Shown here: positions 20,669 through 29,670 of the stretch, in pieces
Layout: the number at the start of each line of letters is the position of its first letter
Position numbering within the stretch: the stretch's first letter is position 1
NCBI GenBank assembly: GCA_905221615.1
Contig: CAJNDT010004024.1
Span: 1-64,000 of the forward strand
Direction of reading: 5' to 3'
Source: Symbiodinium sp. CCMP2592
Taxonomy: Eukaryota; Sar; Dinophyceae; Suessiales; Symbiodiniaceae
DNA length: 64,000 nt
The notes under the pieces: generated by a model
Databases searched by the model: none
Seen by the model: the letters and a program-made list of their open reading frames with translations, nothing else
What the model was told of the DNA's origin: nothing
Translations under genes and position numbers: made by a program

Positions 20669-21088
20669 TCACGTAAAGGACAACTTGGCTTGTTTTGGCG
20701 TAGGTTTGGATTTGCCTGAGCTTTTGGGCTTCGCCACCATGGAAGGTTGCCCAAAAGCCAAGAGGGACTGCTTGGGCCCCGCCTCTGGTGCTGTAGACTC
20801 GTCACGTTTGGTGCCGAAAGGGACTGCTGCTTTAGTTTTGGGAACAGCAGGACCTGATTGGCCCAAAGTGGTGTTACCCGAGCCTTGTGCCACCTTGCCC
20901 AGTTGGCTGACAGCTGCACGGCCGTCACAAGGTTTTTGCAGCTGCTTAGCTCCAACACCTGAGTGTGGCCGCTGCAGCCTGCCACATTTAGAACATGACC
21001 ATTGCACACCCATGTTGACCATGGTATGTGATTCGTGAATGCCCCACTCTTTCAAGATCTCACCCCCACCAATGCAATGATGGGACAT
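20669..21088 (-). pseudogene. Family B ORF2 C-terminal fragment
   Basis: 139 codons homologous to the last part of the intact family B ORF2: EWGIHESHTMVNMGVQWSC aligns with EWSIHPSHSMLNLGVYWMC, followed by KCGRLQRP. It retains half of the zinc ribbon and two PIP-like strings near its end, KQSLLAFG and KQAKLSFT. No start is expected; it is a 5'-truncated fragment. Confidence 0.65.
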
Positions 21089-21099
21089 GAGGCGATTGC

Positions 21100-21112
21100 A
21101 AATGGGATTTTC
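21100..21112 (-). repeat. Unit junction 4 (AAATGGGATTTTC)
   Basis: 3' end of copy 3 joined to the truncated family B copy; no SL relic. The GCTTC-GCA-GAAGC hairpin follows. Confidence 0.8.
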
Positions 21113-21333
21113 CTCTCACGCTTCGCAGAAGCAGCCCGTAGGCTTGTCCGACATGCACAAATTAACTCCAAGTATTTTGGAGTCATCCGCGTTTGCGGGC
21201 ATCGCCAAAGTGGCGGCAGTGGCTACTCCTACCCTGAGCTACAGGTTGCCTGACCTACCTGAGCTACTGGCAGGAGTGGGTAGCCACTTCCTGGGAGGGG
21301 GGAGCCACATCCCAGTGAAACAGGACGAAAGTC

Positions 21334-21847
21334 CTACAGGGAGGGAGCCTCACCCGGAGGGGAGGAACCCTTCACCCTGCAGAGCCTCCTGCCTCTGCAA
21401 AGGAGAGGGGAGGCTAGGAGGCCAAAAACCTCCTGACCCGCTCCGGCTTGCATATGTTCGATTGTAGGGCACCCGACCCTACAAGCGTAACAAAAGAGCC
21501 CATCCGGGCTGTTGACTGCACGGTGGGGTCCATACGAGGGTGGTGCCTCCACATCCTCTACAAGAGCTGAATCCGAAGAAGGCTCTTGAGGGGGGGCACC
21601 CCGTCCCTCCTGTAGACCCCGCAGCCTCGCTGAGGGAGGGCTCGCTGGCCTCGGGGACCTCTGGCTGCAGGGCCGAAGGCCCAGTAGCCATGAGGGTCCT
21701 TTCACCCTCGCGGAGTTGGTCGCCCATGGGCAACCGCAGGTCCAGGATCGCCTCGTCTGGCCAGACCTGGAGACAGTCCAAGCCCCCCAGCTTGAGCCTG
21801 TTGCGGCACAGGCTGAGCACCTCAGAGGCAAGGGCTGAGGGCTTCAC
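21334..21847 (-). pseudogene. Family A ORF3 C-terminal part, copy 3
   Basis: Continues ORF3 (KPSALASEVLSLCRNRLKLG) after a one-base loss near 21889. In this copy a 23-nt deletion near 21444 removes both histidines of the terminal C2H2 finger: the protein reads CYACRVGCPTIEHMQA and then leaves the motif. Confidence 0.6.
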
Positions 21848-23154
21848 TGCCAGGGCGATCCATCTCGCCTCCGGCGGTTGGCGACACTCATGTCGAGGCG
21901 CATGAACTGGGTCGCCGCCGGGGCACCGCCTGGGACATCGCCCCTGTTTCTCTTGCGAGGGGCTGCTCCTCCCTGGAGAGGAGGCTCCTCAACCCTCGGT
22001 GCACTGGCAGGTGCCGGGTGGCTGGGAGGGGCTTTAGGGGCTCCCTCCTCCCTCTGGGTCCCCTCCCCTAAGCCGTAGGAGACCGGGGGGCCGGCAGGCG
22101 GGGTCTCACGCCCCGGGGGCTTAGGTGGCGCCTCCTGAGGAGCAGGATCCTGCTCACTGGCTGTGCCAGCAGGACGTGTCGCGGCTGGACCACCTGTTCC
22201 TTCCTCGACCCTAGGAGGGGAGGTTGAGCCTGTTGAGACCGGAGCCCCGGAAATGGGGTCATCCTTGGTGGTGGTCTCGTCTTTGGCAGGCACCTCCTCC
22301 ATGATGGCCTCCTGCTCGGAGGGTGCCTTCACGGCACTGGGACCCGGCGCAGCAGAGGGTGGGTCAGGCTCCATCTCCTCTCCAGAGCTGCTGGGTGGGT
22401 CGTTGGCCGACCTGGCCCTGGCCGACGACTTTACCGCCGTCGTTTTCTGAACGATACGGCGGGACCAGGGCAGCATCTCTTCCTGGTCTTCGGGCTCTTG
22501 AGGCTCCGTCGGTGCCGTCGGGGGGCTGCTCTCGGAGCTTTCCGTGGAGCTTGTAGAGGCTTTCACAGCCTTTGCCGCCCCTTTGCTGTTGCCGCCAGTC
22601 CGCCTGGAAGGCGGAGGGGTGCGGACTCTGGGCGGCTTGCCGTCCACCGAGGCCTTGGGAGGGTCGGACCCTTCCCTTTCGGCCTTTAGGGCCTCCCTCT
22701 GGCTGCGAGGGGGACGTTTCCGGTTCCGCACAAAGCTGGAAACCGAAACCCGCCTCGCATCGGGATTTTTCTTGGCACGCTCGTCCACATGCTTCCGGTA
22801 GGCCTGGACGAGGGCCTTGTCCTCCCTGTGGACGGAGGGCTGTTTGCCTCGCCCTTTGGAAGGGGTGGAGCGACCACACCCTTCAGAGGAGGCGGGTGGG
22901 ACGTCCCTGGACCCGCTGGTCCAGTCCCACTCTTCCCACCAACCTTGCCAGTCCTGCCACCCGGTGGTGCGACCATCAGAGCCGCCGGTATCACCACAAG
23001 CTCCCGAGGAGCTGTGACCGGCGGTCTGATCTGCTGAGGGCTCGGCTGGGGGCTCCCAGAAGTCAGCCCCAAACGGTTCTGGTCCGTTCCAAACCATTCG
23101 CCAGACCCATCTCCAGGAGTGGTAGCACCACCTCCTTTCCCATTCCCAGCCCAT
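21844..23154 (-). CDS. Family A ORF3 main part, copy 3
   Basis: 436 codons from the ATG at 23154, the longest unbroken version of ORF3 in the window. Trp-rich N-terminus (MGWEWERRWCYHSWRW, DFWEPP, WQDWQGWWEEWDW), basic segment RKHVDERAKKNPDARR, Ser/Thr/Pro/Glu-rich disordered linker, then KRNRGDV and the start of MRLD. It ends early in a shifted frame (SVANRRRRDGSPWQ); the normal continuation lies in the preceding feature. It sits about 180 nt downstream of the ORF2 stop. A third ORF after ORF2 is not the usual LINE layout. Function unknown. Confidence 0.6.
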   Translation of the reverse strand: MGWEWERRWCYHSWRWVWRMVWNGPEPFGADFWEPPAEPSADQTAGHSSSGACGDTGGSDGRTTGWQDWQGWWEEWDWTSGSRDVPPASSEGCGRSTPSKGRGKQPSVHREDKALVQAYRKHVDERAKKNPDARRVSVSSFVRNRKRPPRSQREALKAEREGSDPPKASVDGKPPRVRTPPPSRRTGGNSKGAAKAVKASTSSTESSESSPPTAPTEPQEPEDQEEMLPWSRRIVQKTTAVKSSARARSANDPPSSSGEEMEPDPPSAAPGPSAVKAPSEQEAIMEEVPAKDETTTKDDPISGAPVSTGSTSPPRVEEGTGGPAATRPAGTASEQDPAPQEAPPKPPGRETPPAGPPVSYGLGEGTQREEGAPKAPPSHPAPASAPRVEEPPLQGGAAPRKRNRGDVPGGAPAATQFMRLDMSVANRRRRDGSPWQ

Positions 23155-23329
23155 CTCGACAAGGGAGAGGGCTAAGGCCGGGGAAGCGAGAGGTGCGCGT
23201 GGGCCATGGCTGCAGCTACTGCGCTTAAGAGGCTTGGGGAGAACTGCGACTGAGGAAGGTGTTAGCGTCCCAGGTGACTAGGGGGAAAGGGCCCAAAAAG
23301 GAAAAGTGCCTAAAAAGGCTACGGCTTCC

Positions 23330-25465
23330 CTAAGGCTTCCCACCTTGGGCCCAGAACTGCCGGAGCTTAGGTTGATTCACAGGCTTGGGCTTCGGCTTGG
23401 GCTTCGGGGTGGGTGCAGCAGTCCGTTCCCCAACATCACCACCAGACACAGAAGCCTCGGGGGCCTTGGGTTGACCTGAGAAAAAAGGGGCTAGGGCGGA
23501 GGACTTGGAGCCTGCGGGTCTAGGGGCCCTGCTACTAGACGCGCGTGCGGGATTCCGCTCTTTCTCCACCGGTTTTTCCTTTTCCTTTTCCTTTTCCCGG
23601 TCGTGGTGCCTAGAGGTCACTATATGGACCTCTCGCGCGGTGTGGGAACCACTACCGCTGATCCTGGAGGCCCTCAAGTTGGCCTGGAGGGATGGCTCGG
23701 GCTCCCTCAGCGCAGGGGAGGGAACCTCGGACCCTGTGCCCGGAGGCAGTCTCACGGGGAGGCTCGAGGCCCGTTTGGCCTTTGTGCTGGGTGCCACCTG
23801 GGTGGTAACCGGCGGGCCTTGGTCAGCGGCTTTCGGAGCAGGCTGGTTGTTCCTGCCTTTTTTGCTTTTGCCTTTGGAGGAAGACTGTTCCAGGGTGCGA
23901 AGAGGCTGAGGGGAGGGGTCCTCAACCCTGTCAGCACCACTAGGGCCAACAAACGGGCCTGGATTGTGAAGGCGACTCCCCTGGGAAAAACCGGGTCCCT
24001 CATTCCCTGCACGGCCTAGCACCTTCTGGAGAGTGTCCTGGGTGGACGTCTCCTTGAGGTATTTGGCCGCCCATTGGGTGCCACGTTTTTTGTGGGCGCG
24101 GGAGGCCCCCTCGCACTGCGATTTGGCCACAGCCGTGGGGTTAAGCTGCCCTGGCTTGTGGACCGCATAGCATTTGGTGCAAAGGAGGACCGCCCCCATG
24201 CAGTAGAAGGAGTGGGACGCGTGCAGGCCAAAGTTGCTGAGATCGGGCAGCGGCCGGTGAGCGCACGGCTGTGCCTCCAGACGACGGAAGGCCTCGGAAG
24301 AGTGGGTTTGCTGGATAAAGAGGGAACAAACCTTACAAACCAAGGAGTGGTTGTTGGGGTTCGTATGGCTCCACTCGAATTGGTGCCCATGGTGGCCTTC
24401 CCCTGCCATTAGGGCTTCCAGGCGTTGTTTTTTATTAATACCCCCATCCGCGCCAGGACGATGCTGCCTCTGAGGGGGTTTGGCCTGTTTCGCCTTAAGC
24501 CTGGCATCAGGGCGGGGAGACCCCTTGCCCTTTACCGGGCCGTCACCGACGGCCTCCCAAGGGGGCCTGTCGGTACTCAGAAGTAGCACTTCGGCTTTGC
24601 GTTGGAGGTGTTGCGCCACCTCTCGCGCCAAATCATCTGCAGGGGATGGATCCCACTGTGGTAAGTGGGCGATGGCGGCAAGCACAGCTTCGCCACATGC
24701 AGCGTCAGCCTGGGCATTAATAGTCCGGCGCCAGCTCTGGTCGGGGCCGAATTCAGCCGCGTGTTCGGCCTCCGTGGTGTGGGACCTGGTCCACGTGACT
24801 TGCGCCAGAGACGCATTTTCAAGCGCCTGGGCCCATACCCATGGCCTGACAGCGCGGGACTGCTGCTTGACCACCGCACTGCAGTCGGAGGTGCAATCTG
24901 CCCGCTCTAACAAGTGCGAGGTGAGCCTTGCGACCGCGAAGCATTCCCCTTCGCACACAGAACTCCCCGGGGGGAGGAGGCCAGTGAGTTGGCCGACCTG
25001 GAGAGGGGCACCCTCCGTCCAGGTGAACGCGCAGATGGCCCAGGCCACTATCCTGCCCCTGGCGTCGGCCGCGTAGGGCCCACCAGAGGCGTCCGTCGAG
25101 TAGAAAAGCCCCTTTGGCCACTTGGCCTCTTTGCAGACACCAACGGCCCGTTCCGACTGTGGGCCCCAGCAGTACCCCTGCAGCTGGGTGGCCTGAGCTG
25201 GCATCAGGCCCCGTTCCCATAAGCAGTCGTAGGGGAACTGGGCAGTGAGGCGTTCCCAGTGTTTGGGAGGGGGGGGTGCCTTGCCGCGCCACCATCTGCA
25301 GTCGGTGGCGACGTGGTGCTGGGTGAGGGGCACCTTGCACAGGGGGCATAGCTGGCCAGCCTGGACATGCCTGTTTTTCAAAGCTCCCTGCCAGGCCATT
25401 CTCAGGGCGGCAGACTTAATCCGCGGGGCCTTTTTCACAAGGGCTGTGGGGACCGTCGTATCCAC
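23330..25465 (-). CDS. Family A ORF2 C-terminal half: zinc knuckle, RNase H, zinc ribbon, copy 3
   Basis: 711 codons. In order: connection; CCHC knuckle CPLC-x7-H-x4-C (about 25290-25350); RNase H with D in STDASGG (about 25090), E in CEGECFAV (about 24940), D in TSDCSAV (about 24885), D in NAQADAACG (about 24705); a Cys/His ribbon (CKVCSLF ... LLCTKCYA, about 24130-24340); a Lys/Ser/Pro-rich tail with PKPKPKPKP; and QPKLRQFW near the end. All four RNase H acidic residues are in frame. A frameshift near 25535 separates it from RT in this copy; the domain order and the intact family B protein indicate one ancestral ORF2. Confidence 0.8.
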   Translation of the reverse strand: MDTTVPTALVKKAPRIKSAALRMAWQGALKNRHVQAGQLCPLCKVPLTQHHVATDCRWWRGKAPPPPKHWERLTAQFPYDCLWERGLMPAQATQLQGYCWGPQSERAVGVCKEAKWPKGLFYSTDASGGPYAADARGRIVAWAICAFTWTEGAPLQVGQLTGLLPPGSSVCEGECFAVARLTSHLLERADCTSDCSAVVKQQSRAVRPWVWAQALENASLAQVTWTRSHTTEAEHAAEFGPDQSWRRTINAQADAACGEAVLAAIAHLPQWDPSPADDLAREVAQHLQRKAEVLLLSTDRPPWEAVGDGPVKGKGSPRPDARLKAKQAKPPQRQHRPGADGGINKKQRLEALMAGEGHHGHQFEWSHTNPNNHSLVCKVCSLFIQQTHSSEAFRRLEAQPCAHRPLPDLSNFGLHASHSFYCMGAVLLCTKCYAVHKPGQLNPTAVAKSQCEGASRAHKKRGTQWAAKYLKETSTQDTLQKVLGRAGNEGPGFSQGSRLHNPGPFVGPSGADRVEDPSPQPLRTLEQSSSKGKSKKGRNNQPAPKAADQGPPVTTQVAPSTKAKRASSLPVRLPPGTGSEVPSPALREPEPSLQANLRASRISGSGSHTAREVHIVTSRHHDREKEKEKEKPVEKERNPARASSSRAPRPAGSKSSALAPFFSGQPKAPEASVSGGDVGERTAAPTPKPKPKPKPVNQPKLRQFWAQGGKP
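23351..23374 (-). other. PIP-box-like C-terminus of ORF2, copy 3
   Basis: QPKLRQFW, thirteen residues from the ORF2 stop in the undisturbed frame. Confidence 0.45.
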
Positions 25466-28400
25466 ACCTGAGGCCAGACTGCTGCACCCCGTTTGGGTGC
25501 TGATGGCCTTCCTCCGGGCCTTGTGGCAGGCGCTGAGAGGATGGCGGACCAGTGCCTCCGTAGGAGGGGGTTGAGGGCCACCAGCCCTAGGTCCTCAGGG
25601 ACCCCTGCCAAGGTAGCTGGACACAGGTCGGCGGGGAATAACCAACGATCCGGGGTGGGAGCCACAAGCCCGAGATCCAGCAGATAGGCTATCATGGCCC
25701 CCAGCGGTCCACAGACCACTCGCCATCTGTCTTTCCTCTGGAGCTGGGTAGTGAGCTGCGCCCACGTGCGGTCCAGCTGCTCGCGGTCAGGGAGGCGGAC
25801 CATCACCCGACAAAGGGCCTTGAAATGCTGGGTGACAACTGCCACCCTGGGGTCCTTTACCAGCCAGGCGCCCAGTTCCAGCGCGATTTCGACACTGCCC
25901 GTTCCAACCTTGCCAGTGATGGCGGCAGCTTGGAAACGCACCGATTTCATAGTTTTGGGGCTCACCCCTTGGGCCTGGTGTCCCCAGATCCCCGATGCCA
26001 GCACGGACATGGAAAACACCCGGCTGCTGGCCTTGATGTTGCGGACCTTAAGGCTGCGCAGCTTGCCCAGTCTGGCGTTGGCTTTAGTCCGCCGCGCCGT
26101 GGAGAGGCGAGTGCACCGTCTCCTGCCAGCGGACAGCGTCATGCCCAGGTCTTTGGCAACACTCTGAATGGGGGGGTCACCCTCACCCAGCTTTCGCCGC
26201 AGGGCGCGCTCGGCAAGGGGACTGCTCGCCAGGAAATAGGTCTTGCCGATAGATACCTGGTACCCAGCGGCAGAAAGCGAGGCATGAAGCCGTCTGAAGA
26301 CCCTAATGACTGAGTTCGCTGCTTGGTCCGGGCTGTGATGTTCAGTATCTACCGTGATGTCGTCTATCCACGTATCTACGTGGTTGACATGCGGTCCAGA
26401 GCAGCACTGCCGGATCGGCTCGCCCACAGCGAGTTTACTCAGGGTAGGGGCTAATGGGCAGCCCGCTATAATTCCGCGACGAGCGAAAGCAACGGGCGAC
26501 GCGACTTCGTCGGAAAGGATCACTCTGCCGCCGCGATACGATTCCATAGCAAGGAAAAGTAAAAGGTCCGGGAATCCGGCATTGAGCGCGGCGTCGCAGA
26601 GAGTGGAGTGAACCACAGTCTCATAAAAGGTACTCAAGTCGACAAACAAAGAGCACCGATGCAGACCGTCGACGCGCGCGGCTTCGTAGCAGACGCCTCT
26701 CCGGAGGGAGGCATCGTGGGTGGAGCGCTCCGGCAAAGCGCAGTCCCACCAAAGCTCAGCGCGATAGTCGCGAAGCCACGCTTCAACTAGGTGCCATCTT
26801 GCCTTCATCCCAAGCTTCAGGAGCGAAGACATCAAACCAATCGGTCTTTCGATTTTCTCGTTTTTAGCGAGCATCGTGAAGATGGTGAATGTCATCTGCT
26901 GTGGCACCTCTCCCGTGGTTTCGATTTCCCTCCAAAACGAGGCCAGGGAGGAAACCTCACCCGGAGTCAGGGCTTTGAGCAACTCCAGGGACCAGCCATC
27001 CGCACCCGCCGCTTTCAAAGGCAGGCGACGAATGAGCCGCTGGAACTCCTCCCCAGTGACGGCCGGGAGTCTCTGGGCTTGCGCAATGGCCCGTTCTTTA
27101 AGGCGCTGGATGGGAGGAGGAGGCTGGCCCTTCGACTCCCAGAGGCGAGCCCACTGCTGCAGTCGGAGGTAGGGCCGGGCTTCCGCCGGTTCGTCCATGA
27201 ATGGGCGGGCAACCTCAGCCTCCTGCTTTTTGACCGTACGGAAAAGCGGTCGGAGGCCTTTCACAGAGGCGCCGGTAAGCCACTCCTGGTAGTCCCGTGT
27301 CTCGCGGTACCTGGACTCTTCAATGGCGGCCTGGCACATGCTCCTGACAAACGCGCGGATCCCAGCCCGGGAGGCCCCATTGGATTCCCCGTTGCAGAGC
27401 ACCTCTTCCGGGCTGAGGCCAGAGAGGCCGGCACTCTCAAGTTTGGCCGGCAACCCCTCCATGCAAGACGATGGGAAACACCGCCGTAGGGCCTCGAAAC
27501 GGGCCTTGCTGGTGCCTGGGTTGTCCCAGGCAAGTTGCAGTTTTTGCCACCAGGCCGCCTCCTTGCCGTGCCACGGGTAGCCCTCCTTCGGTTGCATGAG
27601 GGGTTTGTACACGAAGGGCCGGGTGCACCCTCGCCCGCCAGGTTTGGTGAAGTGTTCCACCGCGAACCGGTGGATCACCTCCGACCCGAAAGCACCAAGC
27701 ATAGGGCTGCCGCCGGGGGTGAACTGAGAAAAGGTCGAATCCTGAGTGAGGCTGTCTGTTCGACTAGTGGCCCCCGTTTGGGGCTTGGTGCTGTCAGTTT
27801 TGAGCACCCCAGGAAACGCGGGGAGTTGCCTCAAGGCGACCTGGCCCCCGGGGGTGTTGAAACAGCACTCCAGGGCAGCGTGAGGCCGGAAGGGCACTTG
27901 CCAACTGGCAGCACAGGTAAGCAGGGAAGCGACACTGGTGGAGACCAGGGCGAAATCAAGACAGTTACCTGTGGTGATCGTCGCCTCCGGTGGGGCGACG
28001 ATCCGCCCACGAAAGGCCTCTGGCAGGGTGGTCTCAGCCAGCTCCTGCGATGGGAAGTTCCAGTCCCCAACCACAATCCAGTTGGAATTTTGGCGCAGGA
28101 GGGGCTTCAGTCGGGAGAGGACTTCCGGGTTGGGCGCCCCAGTGATGCCAACACCTGATTTTAGGTACAGGTTGACCAAGAGGATAGAATGGCGAACCCT
28201 GGGGAGTTCGACCAACAAGAAGCCGATCCCTTCGTCAGAGAGGTACCCTCCTCTGAAACGTCCCTGTTGATGGATGGGCACAAGTGTGGCCAGTCCCCCT
28301 TTGGTGGGTCTGGGGCCCTCAACCGGGGGGAGGAAAGTATGGTACCCTCTGGCTAAAGCCTCTATGCGCAGTTTTTTGGCACCTTCATCTCCCAAGTGCA

Positions 28401-28563
28401 GCTCCTGGATGAGAAGGGGCCCTTTTTGCGGCTGGTGCCATTTGAGAATATCCGGAGTCCACGTTGTGATGTTGGCACTGACAAACACAACGGACTCCTG
28501 ACATCCCTGGTGCCCCTGAGCCGCGAGGTCAGGAAAGCCGCGGCGGTGATGGGGTCCAGCCAC
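25435..28563 (-). CDS. Family A ORF2: AP-endonuclease-like and reverse transcriptase, copy 3
   Basis: 1042 codons. Endonuclease: SANITTW (about 28475), LIQELHL, VNLYLKSG, GDWNF (about 28060), LDFALVS, and PHAAL where LINE nucleases have SDH. RT: motif A FVDLSTFYE (about 26620-26648), motif B AGCPLAPTLSKL, motif C TWIDDITVD (about 26355-26373), then SIGKTYFLA and the thumb. The true ORF2 begins further upstream; a 4-nt deletion near 28527 gives this copy a displaced first ATG, and another indel near 25535 sends the end out of frame. The enzyme would nick DNA and copy the element RNA there (target-primed reverse transcription). Confidence 0.85.
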   Translation of the reverse strand: MAGPHHRRGFPDLAAQGHQGCQESVVFVSANITTWTPDILKWHQPQKGPLLIQELHLGDEGAKKLRIEALARGYHTFLPPVEGPRPTKGGLATLVPIHQQGRFRGGYLSDEGIGFLLVELPRVRHSILLVNLYLKSGVGITGAPNPEVLSRLKPLLRQNSNWIVVGDWNFPSQELAETTLPEAFRGRIVAPPEATITTGNCLDFALVSTSVASLLTCAASWQVPFRPHAALECCFNTPGGQVALRQLPAFPGVLKTDSTKPQTGATSRTDSLTQDSTFSQFTPGGSPMLGAFGSEVIHRFAVEHFTKPGGRGCTRPFVYKPLMQPKEGYPWHGKEAAWWQKLQLAWDNPGTSKARFEALRRCFPSSCMEGLPAKLESAGLSGLSPEEVLCNGESNGASRAGIRAFVRSMCQAAIEESRYRETRDYQEWLTGASVKGLRPLFRTVKKQEAEVARPFMDEPAEARPYLRLQQWARLWESKGQPPPPIQRLKERAIAQAQRLPAVTGEEFQRLIRRLPLKAAGADGWSLELLKALTPGEVSSLASFWREIETTGEVPQQMTFTIFTMLAKNEKIERPIGLMSSLLKLGMKARWHLVEAWLRDYRAELWWDCALPERSTHDASLRRGVCYEAARVDGLHRCSLFVDLSTFYETVVHSTLCDAALNAGFPDLLLFLAMESYRGGRVILSDEVASPVAFARRGIIAGCPLAPTLSKLAVGEPIRQCCSGPHVNHVDTWIDDITVDTEHHSPDQAANSVIRVFRRLHASLSAAGYQVSIGKTYFLASSPLAERALRRKLGEGDPPIQSVAKDLGMTLSAGRRRCTRLSTARRTKANARLGKLRSLKVRNIKASSRVFSMSVLASGIWGHQAQGVSPKTMKSVRFQAAAITGKVGTGSVEIALELGAWLVKDPRVAVVTQHFKALCRVMVRLPDREQLDRTWAQLTTQLQRKDRWRVVCGPLGAMIAYLLDLGLVAPTPDRWLFPADLCPATLAGVPEDLGLVALNPLLRRHWSAILSAPATRPGGRPSAPKRGAAVWPQVWIRRSPQPL

Positions 28564-29027
28564 GAGTGGCCTTGCATGGCCTCGAGAATCTCATAAGAGA
28601 CCCGGTAACCCAAGCTGGCCTCATCGGCTCCTTCCAGGGCCTCAGCGAGGGCTAGAGCCTGGGGTTCGGACTTGCTCCAGTCATTGTGCGTCCGAAGCCC
28701 TGCAGCAAGGGCCTGAACTGGATTTGCCTTAGGCTCGAGATCAGGGAGGGGCTTGCCCGCTTTCCCCCGGGTGCTAGGCCTTCGCTTCCTGAGTCTCGGA
28801 GGAAACCGGCCGGGGGGGGTAAGGGGCCGCCGCCCTGCGTCACCAGGGGGGGAAGGAGGCGAGGTGGAGCCCTGTTCCTTCGGTCTGGCGCTGGTAAGGC
28901 TCAGGACCAGGAGGCCAGGAGTGCCAGAAAAGAGAATTGGCTTGTTGCTGCCTCCTAGCCCGGTGGGCCGCACGATGTTTTCGGGTGGACTCCCAGAGGA
29001 AGTCCTGTTGCACTTTACGCCGCCCAC
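28362..29027 (-). pseudogene. Family A ORF2 N-terminal linker, copy 3
   Basis: Covers the stretch between the N-terminal zinc module and the endonuclease: ALAEALEGADEASLGYRVSY and LEAMQGHSWLDPITAAAF are conserved in copy 4, where they lead straight into the endonuclease in frame. Here the frame is lost at the 4-nt deletion near 28527. Confidence 0.55.
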
Positions 29028-29670
29028 GTGGGCCGTGGGCAGTGCTGCGAACCCCGCGAGACGGGCTGATGCCTAGGGCCTTGGCCAAGCACAGCACAGG
29101 CCTGGCGGGGGATGTGGGTGGGGTGAACCCCGAACCCGTAGGTACCCCTTTGCCCCTTGGCAGCACCTCCAAGGCACCACTTGAGGCAGGGGGCTCCTGC
29201 TCAGGGTCCAGGGCCCATCCGGTTGGAAAAAATTTTGGCCCAGAGAGCCTGGGGAAATCCTGGGCGCTCTGGTTGTCAGAACACGTTGGCGTGAGGACAC
29301 CCTGCGACGCCAGGGTTGAAGAAAAGGGGGTGGTAAACTCACTACCCCTAATCGAAAGGCCGTGCCCAGGCCTCAAGGAAAGAGGCTGGTAGGGCGCCTT
29401 GAAACCTCGGGCCGGCGCTGACTCCCATCGCAACGCCGCCGGGGTTTTATGAAAGACTTTGCATCGCGCGCAAAACAGGTGAGTGCTGCCTAAATCGTGC
29501 AGATCACACTTGCAAAACTTGCAAAAAACTCCACTCTTGTGTGACACCTGGCCAAGGTAGGGTGGCGAACCACTCCCCCTCGGTAAAAGAGCAAGTTGGT
29601 TACTGGAAAAGGCCTGCAAAACCTCCATTGACGGGCGGAGAAGGGCCTGATTGGGCGGCTGCCCTTGCAA
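28840..29670 (-). CDS. Family A ORF2 N-terminus with CxxC-CxxC module, copy 3
   Basis: 276 codons from an ATG at 29670 that overlaps the ORF1 end by about 70 nt in another frame. It contains CKFCKCDLHD-x6-FCARCKVFH (about 29450-29535), a likely zinc-binding module, then a Pro/Ser-rich region and a basic stretch near HRAARHRAR-type residues (HRAAHRARRQQQ). Whether it is the true N-terminus of ORF2 or a separate small ORF is uncertain because the frame to the endonuclease is broken here. Confidence 0.5.
   Translation of the reverse strand: MQGQPPNQALLRPSMEVLQAFSSNQLALLPRGSGSPPYLGQVSHKSGVFCKFCKCDLHDLGSTHLFCARCKVFHKTPAALRWESAPARGFKAPYQPLSLRPGHGLSIRGSEFTTPFSSTLASQGVLTPTCSDNQSAQDFPRLSGPKFFPTGWALDPEQEPPASSGALEVLPRGKGVPTGSGFTPPTSPARPVLCLAKALGISPSRGVRSTAHGPRGRRKVQQDFLWESTRKHRAAHRARRQQQANSLFWHSWPPGPEPYQRQTEGTGLHLASFPPW

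Larger units (their letters stand above)
19842..21099 (-). mobile_element. LINE family B, 5'-truncated copy
   Basis: Minus-strand 1.26-kb 3' fragment. Its 3' sequence (GAGCGTCG, GCGGCTCCTAGGCC, CAGCCTAGCTACGGAAGC, GCCGACAAATTCAACGGG and onwards) matches 43139-43540 of the full family B element. It lacks the 127-bp repeat array found in that element's 3' region. The 5' end breaks in the C-terminal zinc ribbon of ORF2 at 21099. Confidence 0.8.
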
